Positions 48,783-55,840 of a stretch of 64,000 nucleotides of DNA are shown piece after piece. The stretch spans positions 186,001 to 250,000 of the IMG/VR virus record IMGVR_UViG_3300034104_005687, one strand, 5' to 3'. Both the position numbers and the translations under genes were made by a program. The notes under the pieces were generated by a model. That model saw only the letters and a program-made list of their open reading frames with translations, was not told the origin of the DNA and searched no databases. How positions within the stretch are numbered: position 1 is the first letter of the stretch; each line of letters opens with the position of its first letter. Source of the DNA: a virus.

Positions 48783-48807
48783 CCAAATATTCCCAATTTG
48801 CTATAAT
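48779..48807 (+). promoter_or_regulatory. Sigma70-type promoter with conserved spacer
   Basis: TTGACC, AAATATTCCCAATTTGC, TATAAT; identical in both boxes and spacer to the copy at 7062. Confidence 0.93.
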
Positions 48808-48836
48808 ATAAACATAGTAAGAAATAAGGAGAATAA

Positions 48837-49034
48837 ATGTCAAGTTTTGCACAAGATGTATTTGCAGTCAATCCCAAGCTCACAACAGAGAATGACATTC
48901 TTGCACTGGGTTTTGAGGTTGTAAAAAAAGCACAAGGTTTGAAATCTGCCAAGTACTATTTTTGGTACCACGAGGATTTCCCTGCAGATTTGATCAATGA
49001 ATATTTTTGGTTGCAACAGAAAGAGGTAGCTTAA
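48837..49034 (+). CDS. Small hypothetical protein
   Basis: A 65-residue protein; MSSFAQDVFAVNPKL then KSAKYYFWYHEDFPADLINE, rich in aromatics. AATAAGGAGAATAA precedes the ATG. One base separates it from the next gene. Function unknown. Confidence 0.65.
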   Translation: MSSFAQDVFAVNPKLTTENDILALGFEVVKKAQGLKSAKYYFWYHEDFPADLINEYFWLQQKEVA

Positions 49035-49035
49035 A

Positions 49036-49533
49036 ATGGGTACACGTTCAAGAATTGGTGTTATGCATGGTGAAGTTTGCAAATCAGTTTACTGTCACTG
49101 GGACGGCTATTTGGAACACAATGGTGTGATTTTGCAAGAATCATACAACAGTGCCAAGGCCAACAACTTGGTAGCCTTAGGCGACTTGTCAAGCCTGGCA
49201 CCTGAGATCGGTGAAGAGCATCCCTTTGGATATCACGCCGCCAATATATCTGCAGAAGAATACAATATCAAGTTCAGCGGCATGTGTACCTTTTACAGTC
49301 GTGACCGTGGCGAGTCGGGTACAGAGTTCCGGTCGGACTTGACCTTTGACGCATTCTTTGAACGTGCCGAAGGTTGTGGTGCAGAGTGGTATTACATCAT
49401 GCAAGACGGTGTGTGGTATGTTGGCAACACATATGAGAGTGATACAAAGTACTACAAAAAACTGGTGTTGTTGTCAGAAGCATTGACTGCGGCAATGGAA
49501 GTCAGCAAGACATGGGACACAGTTGACCTGTAA
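49036..49533 (+). CDS. Conserved phage protein (MGTRSRIG family)
   Basis: A 165-residue protein. MGTRSRIGVMHG then SVYCHWDGYLEHNG is the signature of a widespread phage family. The rest is acidic and aromatic. No function known. The -35 of the next promoter lies within its last codons. Confidence 0.82.
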   Translation: MGTRSRIGVMHGEVCKSVYCHWDGYLEHNGVILQESYNSAKANNLVALGDLSSLAPEIGEEHPFGYHAANISAEEYNIKFSGMCTFYSRDRGESGTEFRSDLTFDAFFERAEGCGAEWYYIMQDGVWYVGNTYESDTKYYKKLVLLSEALTAAMEVSKTWDTVDL

Positions 49534-49551
49534 TTCCCAATTTGTTATAAT
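49523..49551 (+). promoter_or_regulatory. Sigma70-type promoter with conserved spacer
   Basis: TTGACC, TGTAATTCCCAATTTGT, TATAAT, then the shared leader. Confidence 0.9.
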
Positions 49552-49581
49552 ACGAGTATAGTAATTAACAAGGAGCCCAAT

Positions 49582-50352
49582 ATGCTAGGATTTGTAGACG
49601 TAAGCAACATGACACCACAGGAAATCAAACGCCTGGGCCAAATGGATGACGACTACGAGGCACCGCGTCAAACGTGGAAGCCCAAATCTAAATCTCAAGG
49701 GGTTGTTCACTCTGTGGACAATGTCTGGGGCGCGGCATGTGCGGCTCAACGCATCAATGGCTCCTACGTAAAAGAAACTCAGCATCGGTTTGATGAAGAT
49801 CGTAACACCATGGTGGTTGAGCGACTGCGTAATCGCGATATCATGTCAGATATTCTTGCCAACCCTGCCCAGCTCACAGTAGAAGATATCGCACAAGGTC
49901 AGGAGTGCCGAAAGTTTTTGCAACAGGACTTGACCTTTCGTGGACTCAAAAGTCAGCTTACTGAATTTGATCTCAACGTGGTCAAGACTCTGGCAGTCTC
50001 TGAAGAATTCAACACTGCTACTCACAAGTTGGAATTGGCTCTTGTGGCATGCTTGCCAGAAAGTCAGAAACGTGCATTGGCTCGTCAAGAAGTTCAAAGC
50101 CGTGTAGGTCAGACCACTGGTGGCTATGTGGGTGCTGTAGACAACAAAGTCGAACTTGACGTAGAAGTTGTCAGTGCCAATTACAGTCAATCCTATGGTA
50201 TCTTTTGGGTTACTGCAATCACCCGAGACAACCAGGCTGTGTTCTTCAGCTACAAATCTAAATTGGTCACTGGATCTTGGATCCAAATCAAAGGCACCGT
50301 CAAGGCACACCGCGACGGTAAAACTCAACTCAATCGCGTAAAGGTGATCTAA
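49582..50352 (+). CDS. Conserved phage protein with OB-like C-terminal domain
   Basis: A 256-residue protein. N-terminal 80 residues are charged and probably flexible. Residues about 90-170 are helical. The last 60 residues (YGIFWVTAITRDNQAVFFSY, then GSWIQIKGTVKAHRDGKTQL) look like an OB-fold that binds single-stranded nucleic acid. Found in many myoviruses as I recall; no known function. AACAAGGAGCCC precedes the ATG. Confidence 0.72.
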   Translation: MLGFVDVSNMTPQEIKRLGQMDDDYEAPRQTWKPKSKSQGVVHSVDNVWGAACAAQRINGSYVKETQHRFDEDRNTMVVERLRNRDIMSDILANPAQLTVEDIAQGQECRKFLQQDLTFRGLKSQLTEFDLNVVKTLAVSEEFNTATHKLELALVACLPESQKRALARQEVQSRVGQTTGGYVGAVDNKVELDVEVVSANYSQSYGIFWVTAITRDNQAVFFSYKSKLVTGSWIQIKGTVKAHRDGKTQLNRVKVI

Positions 50353-50480
50353 TGCGCAACTTGGTAATCGGATTCGTTTTTGGTTTGGTAGTGGCCAGTG
50401 TGGGCTTTGGTGGTATCGCCCGCATGTTGGACCGTGGTGTTCAAACTATCCAAACCCAAAGCAAAGAATTGGCCCAATAA
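50352..50480 (+). CDS. Small membrane protein, 42 residues
   Basis: A 42-residue protein: one hydrophobic helix (LVIGFVFGLVVASVGFGGIA) and a polar tail. It starts on the last base of the preceding stop. Similar short single-helix proteins are common after this gene in phages. Confidence 0.65.
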   Translation: MRNLVIGFVFGLVVASVGFGGIARMLDRGVQTIQTQSKELAQ

Positions 50481-50516
50481 AATGGGCAACCTGAATCAAA
50501 ATTGTAGCAAAAATGA

Positions 50517-50545
50517 TTGACCATAAACAGTTCTTTTGCTATAAT
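50517..50545 (+). promoter_or_regulatory. Sigma70-type promoter
   Basis: TTGACC, 17-bp spacer ending TTTTGC, TATAAT; long leader of about 65 bases follows. Confidence 0.85.
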
Positions 50546-50616
50546 ATTGATATGTTGTGTAACAAGCAACATGTATTTTAACTTTAACTTAACCGGCAAC
50601 TTTGAAAGGCAACACA

Positions 50617-50982
50617 ATGTCAGAATCTAAACTCTTTACAGTGGCAGGTACTGCAACTAACGCAGACGGTACCACTAAGGCTCGCTTTGCTAACGACTTG
50701 GTGGCACGTATCAAGATCCTCAACAAGGCAGGTTGCACTGCTATCAACTTGATGGAACTGCCCAAGCCCATGACCAAACTGCAGGCTTTGCAGTATTTGA
50801 CAGACACGCAAGGCTACACTGGTGATGCCAGTTATGCTGTAGCAACCAAGCTGGCAGAGAAAAGCAAAATCGCCAAGAAAGGCGAAGTCAAGATCAAGGC
50901 TCAGGCTCCCAAAGCCAAGTCTGCTACAAAGAGTGTGACTCCCCGCCAGATCTTGGCAGCGGTCGAAGACGCACCACTCTGA
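50617..50982 (+). CDS. Small basic protein with Lys/Ala-rich C terminus
   Basis: A 121-residue protein. The N-terminal 80 residues are helical (NDLVARIKILNKAG, TKLQALQYLTDTQGYTGD); the end is Lys/Ala rich (KKGEVKIKAQAPKAKSATK), suited to DNA binding. GAAAGGC precedes the ATG at 50617; an in-frame ATG five codons upstream is less likely. Monocistronic with a strong terminator, so probably abundant. Confidence 0.68.
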   Translation: MSESKLFTVAGTATNADGTTKARFANDLVARIKILNKAGCTAINLMELPKPMTKLQALQYLTDTQGYTGDASYAVATKLAEKSKIAKKGEVKIKAQAPKAKSATKSVTPRQILAAVEDAPL

Positions 50983-51002
50983 TACTCAACACTTGAGTAC
51001 CC

Positions 51003-51027
51003 AGCGGCCCAAAAGGCCGCTTTTTTT
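51003..51027 (+). terminator. Rho-independent terminator
   Basis: AGCGGCC (51003-51009) pairs with GGCCGCT (51015-51021), loop CAAAA, then TTTTTTG. A second inverted repeat TACTCAA/TTGAGTA lies just before (50983-50999). Confidence 0.92.
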
Positions 51028-51102
51028 GTGGCCAAGATAATTACAGTATGCGCCGCAAGAGCTTAAATATCTTGACACCTGGGAAACCAGCGCATCTGTT
51101 TA

Positions 51103-51351
51103 ATGACCATACCAAGCTATCGTTCAGTGGAACCACTGTACATTTTGACCCTACGCAATCACACACAGGCCGAACAACTGTTCAAGACCTGGGTAAGTGA
51201 CCATCGTGTTGAGCATGTTCACATCTCCGGTAACCGCATGATGTTGCATGCTCAATCGGCGTTTGACAATTTCTTGATAACTTGGAATCACGGTATGTCG
51301 CTGATCACAGTGTGGGACACCTGGAATCGTCGGCACATCTATCTAGACTAG
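51103..51351 (+). CDS. Hypothetical phage protein
   Basis: An 82-residue protein: LYILTLRNHTQAEQLFKTWV, HVHISGNRMMLHAQSAFDNF, then ITVWDTWNRRHIYLD. The pattern is alpha/beta and typical of a small phage family. There is no clear promoter or ribosome-binding site close to its ATG, so the start is uncertain. Confidence 0.6.
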   Translation: MTIPSYRSVEPLYILTLRNHTQAEQLFKTWVSDHRVEHVHISGNRMMLHAQSAFDNFLITWNHGMSLITVWDTWNRRHIYLD

Positions 51352-51374
51352 AGTGCCAAAATCCTGGTTAATTG

Positions 51375-51403
51375 TTGACATTGCCATCACAGGCATGTAT
51401 AAT
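51375..51403 (+). promoter_or_regulatory. Sigma70-type promoter
   Basis: TTGACA, 17-bp spacer, TATAAT: both boxes fully match the consensus. Confidence 0.9.
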
Positions 51404-51428
51404 TGTTATTCTAACAAAGGAAACCATC

Positions 51429-51614
51429 ATGACACAACATGAACAAATCGTCGCCGCTTACGAGCAATACATCTCTGAAAACGAGAAGTTCACTACCAAA
51501 GGCGTCAAAGCTGCCGCTGCTCGTGCCCGCAAAGCCTTGCAGGAAATGAGCAAAGGAATCAAGGAACGCCGCAAGGAAATCACTGCTGAGAAAGAAGCAC
51601 TGGCAGCAAAATGA
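51429..51614 (+). CDS. Histone H1-like (Hc1-type) small protein
   Basis: A 61-residue protein: EQIVAAYEQYISENEKFTTK, then GVKAAAARARKALQEMSKG and a Lys/Glu-rich end. This fits the short Hc1-like family seen in bacteria and phages, thought to bind DNA. AAAGGAAACC precedes the ATG; consensus promoter upstream suggests high expression. ATGA overlap with the next gene. Confidence 0.75.
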   Translation: MTQHEQIVAAYEQYISENEKFTTKGVKAAAARARKALQEMSKGIKERRKEITAEKEALAAK

Positions 51615-51799
51615 AAACTCTGGCACACAAATTTCAATACCATGGTCGGGCTGAACATATCACAGACTGGCCTGTGGAGCTGACTCCTGAAATGAAGCAA
51701 CGCCTTATTCAAGAAAAAGCCGAACGTGTGCAAGCATTCATCAAGATTAGAGATTATCCAACTCGAAACTGCCATGAAACTGACTGTCAGTGTAGTTGA
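51611..51799 (+). CDS. Small hypothetical protein
   Basis: A 62-residue protein, coupled by ATGA. HKFQYHGRAEHITDW, then helix MKQRLIQEKAERVQAFI and a Cys-containing end (NCHETDCQCS) that could hold zinc. The end overlaps the next gene by 26 bases. Confidence 0.6.
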   Translation: MKTLAHKFQYHGRAEHITDWPVELTPEMKQRLIQEKAERVQAFIKIRDYPTRNCHETDCQCS

Positions 51800-51947
51800 G
51801 GATCCTGAAGATCCAACACAACTAATGTTGGATCTTGGTTCAGAATTGTGTAGCAGCCTGGGTTGGAAACCGGGAGACACTGTACTCTGGACTGACAACA
51901 AGGACGGAACATGGACCCTAACAAAATTACCGCCACTACCTCTATAA
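51774..51947 (+). CDS. Small AbrB-like phage protein
   Basis: A 57-residue protein. LGSELCSSLGWKPGDTVLWT then DGTWTLTKLP fits the C-terminal half of a swapped-hairpin (AbrB/SpoVT-like) fold. Start at 51774 (MKLTVSVVEDP). Overlaps both neighbours. Possibly DNA binding. Confidence 0.62.
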   Translation: MKLTVSVVEDPEDPTQLMLDLGSELCSSLGWKPGDTVLWTDNKDGTWTLTKLPPLPL

Positions 51948-52345
51948 CTGGTGCTCAAGGCAGCAATACTGCCATTGGCGCATCTAGTAACTGGAACATA
52001 ACTTCAGGACCGTATACTACCAGCATTGATACCAGCAACGTTATGTGGTCCGCTACCCCCAACACTGTGTGGACCACTAACACAGCAGATTGGAGAATTG
52101 GCCCTACTCCCCAAGCAGGTACAATGGAGTTGAGAGGCGACAATGCTGACATCCTGGTCAATGGTCGCAGCCTGATGAATGCAATTGATGCGCTGGAGCA
52201 ACGTCTCAACATCATGGTTCCCAACCCTGAACTGGAAGCAGAATGGGACGAACTGCGTGAATTGGGCGATCGTTATCGAGAACTAGAACGTCAGTGCAAG
52301 GAAAAAGGCGACATGTGGGCCAAACTCAAGGAAATCAAAAAGTGA
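51911..52345 (+). CDS. Conserved phage protein
   Basis: A 144-residue protein. Thr/Ser/Asn-rich N-terminal half, then MELRGDNADILVNGRSLMNA and NPELEAEWDELRELGDRYRE, a signature common in T4-like phages, ending in a charged coiled coil. Role unknown. Its stop overlaps a GTG start of nadE. Confidence 0.75.
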   Translation: MDPNKITATTSITGAQGSNTAIGASSNWNITSGPYTTSIDTSNVMWSATPNTVWTTNTADWRIGPTPQAGTMELRGDNADILVNGRSLMNAIDALEQRLNIMVPNPELEAEWDELRELGDRYRELERQCKEKGDMWAKLKEIKK

Positions 52346-53160
52346 CACCCAAACAACGAATAAATCACATAACAAAATGGTTAAAGGCCTATGCCCGGAG
52401 TGCCAATATTTCCACTTTTGTGGTGGGCATATCTGGTGGCATTGACTCCAGTGTGGTATCAGCTTTGTGTGCTCGAACAGGACTAAAAACCATTGTGGTT
52501 CAGATGCCTATTCGACAAAACAAGAAATTAGACAATCGCAGTTCAATGCAGGCAACTTGGCTGCTGGAACGTTATCCCAGCACAGTCACGCACATGAGCA
52601 TGGATTTGACCCCAGTGTTCTCTGCGTTTGAAAAGAAGGTAGATCCTTACTGCGAGATCAATGATGATACCTACAATACTTACAAGTTGGCCAGTGCCAA
52701 CAGTCGTAGCCGACTGCGCATGATGACACTGTATCAGATTGCACAGTGTCACGGTGGTTTGGTTGTGGGAACAGGCAACCGAGTAGAAGACTTTGGGGTA
52801 GGGTTCTTTACCAAATACGGAGACGGTGGTGTGGATATCAGCCCCATTGGTGATTGCCTCAAGACTGAAGTCTGGGACATGGGCCGTGAGCTGGGCCTTG
52901 CTCAAGAGATCATTGATGCACCGCCCACTGATGGGTTGTGGGACGATGGCCGCACTGACGAAGATCAATTGGGTATGAGCTACCCTGAGTTAGAACGTGC
53001 GATGGCCAACGATCGAATCGATCGAGAGTGCGTGTACCAGACACTAGAGATCCCAATGGCTCGAGATGAAAAGGCTCAACTTAAACAATATCGTAGCATT
53101 CGTCGTCGCAATCTGCACAAAATGACACCTATTCCGGTGTGTGTTTTTCGCAACACCTAG
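52342..53160 (+). CDS. nadE: NH3-dependent NAD+ synthetase
   Basis: A 272-residue enzyme that converts deamido-NAD to NAD with ATP and ammonia. The PP-loop ISGGIDSSVVSAL is near residue 29, with GTGNRVEDFGVGFFTKYGDG and DISPIGDCLKTEVW as NadE signatures. It lacks the glutaminase domain, like ammonia-dependent NadE. The GTG at 52342 gives a 4-base overlap with the preceding gene and follows AAGGAAATC; an in-frame ATG at 52294 lies inside that gene. It may restore NAD during infection. Confidence 0.92.
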   Translation: MTPKQRINHITKWLKAYARSANISTFVVGISGGIDSSVVSALCARTGLKTIVVQMPIRQNKKLDNRSSMQATWLLERYPSTVTHMSMDLTPVFSAFEKKVDPYCEINDDTYNTYKLASANSRSRLRMMTLYQIAQCHGGLVVGTGNRVEDFGVGFFTKYGDGGVDISPIGDCLKTEVWDMGRELGLAQEIIDAPPTDGLWDDGRTDEDQLGMSYPELERAMANDRIDRECVYQTLEIPMARDEKAQLKQYRSIRRRNLHKMTPIPVCVFRNT

Positions 53161-53161
53161 G

Positions 53162-53190
53162 TTGATCAACAATCAAATTTCGTGTACAAT
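53162..53190 (+). promoter_or_regulatory. Sigma70-type promoter
   Basis: TTGATC, 17-bp spacer, TACAAT. Confidence 0.6.
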
Positions 53191-53218
53191 ACAATTGTGT
53201 TCAACAATACGGTGTATT

Positions 53219-53362
53219 ATGCTCAAAACACAATGTTATTTTGCCACTAGGCTAAGTAAAAGTGCTGGTAAAACTGCCGGCAATTTCAACAAGTTGGCCA
53301 CGCCAGCTTTGTCTATTAGAGATCCTCGGCAGATCTCTTCGTTGACAACTAGAATTGGATAG
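53219..53362 (+). CDS. Possible small basic protein, 47 residues
   Basis: A 47-residue reading frame behind a plausible promoter (MLKTQCYFATRLSKSAG, basic and polar). No clear ribosome-binding site. Kept with low confidence. Confidence 0.35.
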   Translation: MLKTQCYFATRLSKSAGKTAGNFNKLATPALSIRDPRQISSLTTRIG

Positions 53363-53384
53363 TGTTTCACTGTCCCAGACGAGT

Positions 53385-53462
53385 ATGCCAAAGAGGCCCG
53401 AGGTCTTTCTGCTATCCTTACTCACCTTTGTCAACGGCGCTACCATAGGCGCAGCCGTGTGA
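53385..53462 (+). CDS. Possible 25-residue membrane peptide
   Basis: A short frame reading MPKRPEVFLLSLLTFVNGA and ending IGAAV. Basic start and a hydrophobic helix just before the cell-wall hydrolase gene suggest a small lysis-related membrane peptide. Weak translation signals. Confidence 0.4.
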   Translation: MPKRPEVFLLSLLTFVNGATIGAAV

Positions 53463-53491
53463 TCTTGCGTCACCTTGAAAGGAGAAAAATT

Positions 53492-54040
53492 ATGGAACGA
53501 GTTATCAAACTCATGCTGTGTGTAATGGGACTACTGTTACTGATTACTTTGGTACAGGCAGTTACACAACACAAATTCTTAAAACTCACAGACTTTGTGG
53601 GAGAGCGACCCACAGTCACCGCGGCAGAACGCCAACGGCAACTAGACTGTTTGGCCATCAATATCTATCGCGAAGCTGGACATGAACCATTTGAAGGCAA
53701 AGTGGGTGTGGCACAGGTCACACTGAATCGTGCCGCACACCCAGACTTCCCCAAAGACATCTGTGCTGTGGTGTATCAAAAGAACAAGGTCATGGAACGA
53801 GTGGTGTGCCAGTTCTCATGGTATTGTGACAGTGCTCACCGGGCTCGAGCTATCAACCGGCCAGCCTACAACGAAAGCATGGAAGTGGCCAAAAAGGTCC
53901 TGCTGGAGGGATTTAGACTGCCCAGTTTGGAACCAGCTTTATACTACCATGCCGACTATGTGAACCCGCAATGGCGCCTGGATCGCGTTGCCAAGATTGG
54001 TACACACATTTTCTACAAACCACGTGATCGGAATATCTAA
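53492..54040 (+). CDS. SleB-type cell-wall hydrolase (endolysin candidate)
   Basis: A 182-residue protein. N-terminal membrane anchor or signal at about residues 5-25 (LMLCVMGLLLLITLVQA). The hydrolase domain has CLAINIYREAGHEPFEGKVG (catalytic Glu), VAQVTLNRAAHPDFP, ICAVVYQ, and CQFSWYCD, all typical of SleB-type lytic enzymes that cut peptidoglycan. AAAGGAG precedes ATG 53492. Probably a signal-anchor-release endolysin, followed by a membrane protein gene. Confidence 0.88.
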   Translation: MERVIKLMLCVMGLLLLITLVQAVTQHKFLKLTDFVGERPTVTAAERQRQLDCLAINIYREAGHEPFEGKVGVAQVTLNRAAHPDFPKDICAVVYQKNKVMERVVCQFSWYCDSAHRARAINRPAYNESMEVAKKVLLEGFRLPSLEPALYYHADYVNPQWRLDRVAKIGTHIFYKPRDRNI

Positions 54041-54041
54041 C

Positions 54042-54353
54042 ATGAACTACAATCAATTTGACATTGAAACATTCAAGCAACGCTCGCAAGAGATCTTCAG
54101 CAAAGTCAGCACCGAAACAGTGGGCTGGTTAGCTGTGGTAGTGATGCATGCTGCCACCATTCCCAGTTTGCTGGCTGTGATGAACGGACTCACAGACGTA
54201 ATGCTGCCAGTAGACATTGTGCTGTTGGTATGGACTGCATTAGTACTGTTGTTTGTAAAGGCCGCTATCCAGCGTGATCTCCTGAATCTGATCACTATTG
54301 GCCTGGGCTTTTGTGTGCAAGCAGTACTGATGGCCTTGATCTTTTTCAAGTAA
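54042..54353 (+). CDS. Multi-pass membrane protein next to the endolysin
   Basis: A 103-residue protein. After an amphipathic start (FDIETFKQRSQEIFSKV) there are three helices: TVGWLAVVVMHAATIPSLL, VDIVLLVWTALVLLFVKAAI and LITIGLGFCVQAVLMALIFF. Size and location suit a holin, but the family is also common away from lysis genes. One base after the hydrolase stop. Confidence 0.72.
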   Translation: MNYNQFDIETFKQRSQEIFSKVSTETVGWLAVVVMHAATIPSLLAVMNGLTDVMLPVDIVLLVWTALVLLFVKAAIQRDLLNLITIGLGFCVQAVLMALIFFK

Positions 54354-54364
54354 AAAGTACTATA

Positions 54365-54393
54365 TTGACCATTTATTCTGATTGTGCTATAAT
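54365..54393 (+). promoter_or_regulatory. Sigma70-type promoter giving a leaderless transcript
   Basis: TTGACC, 17-bp spacer ATTTATTCTGATTGTGC, TATAAT; -10 ends 6 bases before ATG 54400. Confidence 0.85.
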
Positions 54394-54399
54394 ATACAC

Positions 54400-54624
54400 A
54401 TGTTTAAAATAAACAAATCACATGTATCTTTGCGGCAAGGACAACCGGACTTTACGTTCAGCCCCGATGGCATTACACTTGTGCACAGGGCTAGCATTGA
54501 GATCTCACAGGATTGCCCTTATGAATATAAACTGATCTTGGCAAAATGTTTGGACCAAGGTTGGCTACGGACTGTTGCCCACATGCGCGAAACTGAATAC
54601 ACCATGGAGTTACTACGCAAATGA
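54400..54624 (+). CDS. Small hypothetical phage protein
   Basis: A 74-residue protein, beta-rich at the start (MFKINKSHVSLRQGQPDFTF) and helical at the end. The residues GITLVHRASIEISQDCPYEY belong to a phage family of unknown role. Leaderless start expected. ATGA overlap with the next. Confidence 0.68.
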   Translation: MFKINKSHVSLRQGQPDFTFSPDGITLVHRASIEISQDCPYEYKLILAKCLDQGWLRTVAHMRETEYTMELLRK

Positions 54625-54785
54625 TTCGACATACGTTGGGCATTGTAATCTTGTTGTTTTTAATTTTTGGTCCTTATGTGTTGCTTGACAAGCCATTCAT
54701 GGTAAAGTATAATTGTGACATGGCCAGTTTCCATCCCGACATTCCCATTGCGGTCAAAGAAGAATGCAGAAAGGTATCTCGATGA
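54621..54785 (+). CDS. Small membrane protein, 54 residues
   Basis: A 54-residue protein with one membrane helix (TLGIVILLFLIFGPYVLL) and a polar part (KYNCDMASFHPDIPIAVK) of a family common in T4-like phages. ATGA overlaps at both ends. A promoter for the next gene lies inside it. Confidence 0.7.
   Translation: MIRHTLGIVILLFLIFGPYVLLDKPFMVKYNCDMASFHPDIPIAVKEECRKVSR
54685..54713 (+). promoter_or_regulatory. Consensus sigma70-type promoter inside a gene
   Basis: TTGACA, 17-bp spacer, TATAAT, within the 54-residue gene; would drive the gene at 54782. Confidence 0.75.
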
Positions 54786-55177
54786 GCATGCATCTACATC
54801 ATCCCAGTCTCAGCTTGAATGGTAAAAAGAAAGGCCGGGTCAAGTTTCGCAACGCCGCTGAAGCCGCCCGTGCCCGCGAACTTGATGCTAGTTGGAAAGA
54901 ACTGTTGAAGTCGCAGGGCATTGAGGCCGAAGAAAAACGTCGCCGTCGTGCCATGGTTGCAGAGCCTTTGACATACCAACTCAGCGCACCTGCGGGCCGT
55001 GAGACACGGCACATTGCCAGCCGTGACACAGGACATTCTGGTGCTGTGCGTACCAAGGACATTCCGCAGTACACAGGCACAAAAATTCTGGGCATTGGTA
55101 CCATGCACAAGAGCAATGCTGTGCCAGTGTTCAGTGATGAAGAAGCTCACGATATTGCAACCATGCGTCGTGGGTGA
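54782..55177 (+). CDS. Conserved phage hypothetical protein
   Basis: A 131-residue basic protein. MSMHLHHPSLSLNGKKKGRV then KFRNAAEAARARELDASWKE is a familiar phage signature; the end (VPVFSDEEAHDIATMRRG) is conserved too. Likely binds nucleic acid or ribosomes; function unknown. Start overlaps the preceding stop. Confidence 0.75.
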   Translation: MSMHLHHPSLSLNGKKKGRVKFRNAAEAARARELDASWKELLKSQGIEAEEKRRRRAMVAEPLTYQLSAPAGRETRHIASRDTGHSGAVRTKDIPQYTGTKILGIGTMHKSNAVPVFSDEEAHDIATMRRG

Positions 55178-55208
55178 TCAACGCAGTATACACAACAAAG
55201 GAAATATC

Positions 55209-55604
55209 ATGACTCTTGACGACACTGTGGCAACTTGGAATCAATCGGAAATTGTGCGATTGTTGAAAAATGCACCCGGTACTCAGTATCAAGAAGCCGA
55301 CGATGCCAACAAAGCTATCATTCGTGACTGGGTTCGAAGCCTGCTACAAACAGGTGCAGTATCTGTGACTTTTGTCAAAGCAGATGGCACAGAACGGCAG
55401 ATGCTGTGCACACTGAAGCCCGAACAACTGCCACCGCCGCCTGTGGCAACTGGTCCAATAGACGGCATTGTACGCGAAAGCAAAAAGCCTCGCAAAGAGC
55501 CTGATCCACACAGCCTGCGAGTGTTTGATCTTGAAAAATCTGAGTGGCGAAGTTTTCGTTTTGATCGCCTAAAAAAGGTCACCGCTGAGCTGAATTTTGG
55601 CTAA
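55209..55604 (+). CDS. DUF2693-like phage protein
   Basis: A 131-residue protein. VSVTFVKADGTERQMLCTLK followed by a Pro-rich linker and RVFDLEKSEWRSFRFDRLKK matches DUF2693 as I recall. Both parts are beta-rich. AAAGGAAATATC precedes the ATG. Confidence 0.72.
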   Translation: MTLDDTVATWNQSEIVRLLKNAPGTQYQEADDANKAIIRDWVRSLLQTGAVSVTFVKADGTERQMLCTLKPEQLPPPPVATGPIDGIVRESKKPRKEPDPHSLRVFDLEKSEWRSFRFDRLKKVTAELNFG

Positions 55605-55614
55605 GTAGTTGCTT

Positions 55615-55833
55615 ATGGCAAAAGAAGACATTATCAACATGGAAGGGCGAGTAGAAGAAGTTTTGCCTGCTGCCATGTTCCGCATCAAATTAGACAATTT
55701 ACCAAACTTGGTTATAGCTCATTTATCAGGGCGTATGCGCAAGAACAACATCAAAGTATTGCTTGGAGACAGAGTTGAACTAGAGTTCAGTCCATACGAT
55801 CTCTCCAAGGGACGTATTACTCGTCGCAAATAA
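55615..55833 (+). CDS. infA: Translation initiation factor IF-1
   Basis: A 72-residue S1/OB-fold protein of exactly the bacterial IF-1 length. [38 protein letters not shown] and [14 protein letters not shown] are the conserved blocks. IF-1 sits in the ribosomal A site and helps form the initiation complex. The ATG at 55615 gives the classic MAKED start; a TTG two codons upstream is in frame. It is flanked by phage genes on both sides. With bS21 at 14753 it points to phage control of translation initiation. Confidence 0.95.
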   Translation: MAKEDIINMEGRVEEVLPAAMFRIKLDNLPNLVIAHLSGRMRKNNIKVLLGDRVELEFSPYDLSKGRITRRK

Positions 55834-55840
55834 ATACAAC

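Noticed and set aside
51048-51197. A 49-codon basic reading frame overlapping the gene at 51103
   Set aside because: The 51103-51351 product has a more protein-like pattern resembling a phage family; the overlapping frame has no start signal.
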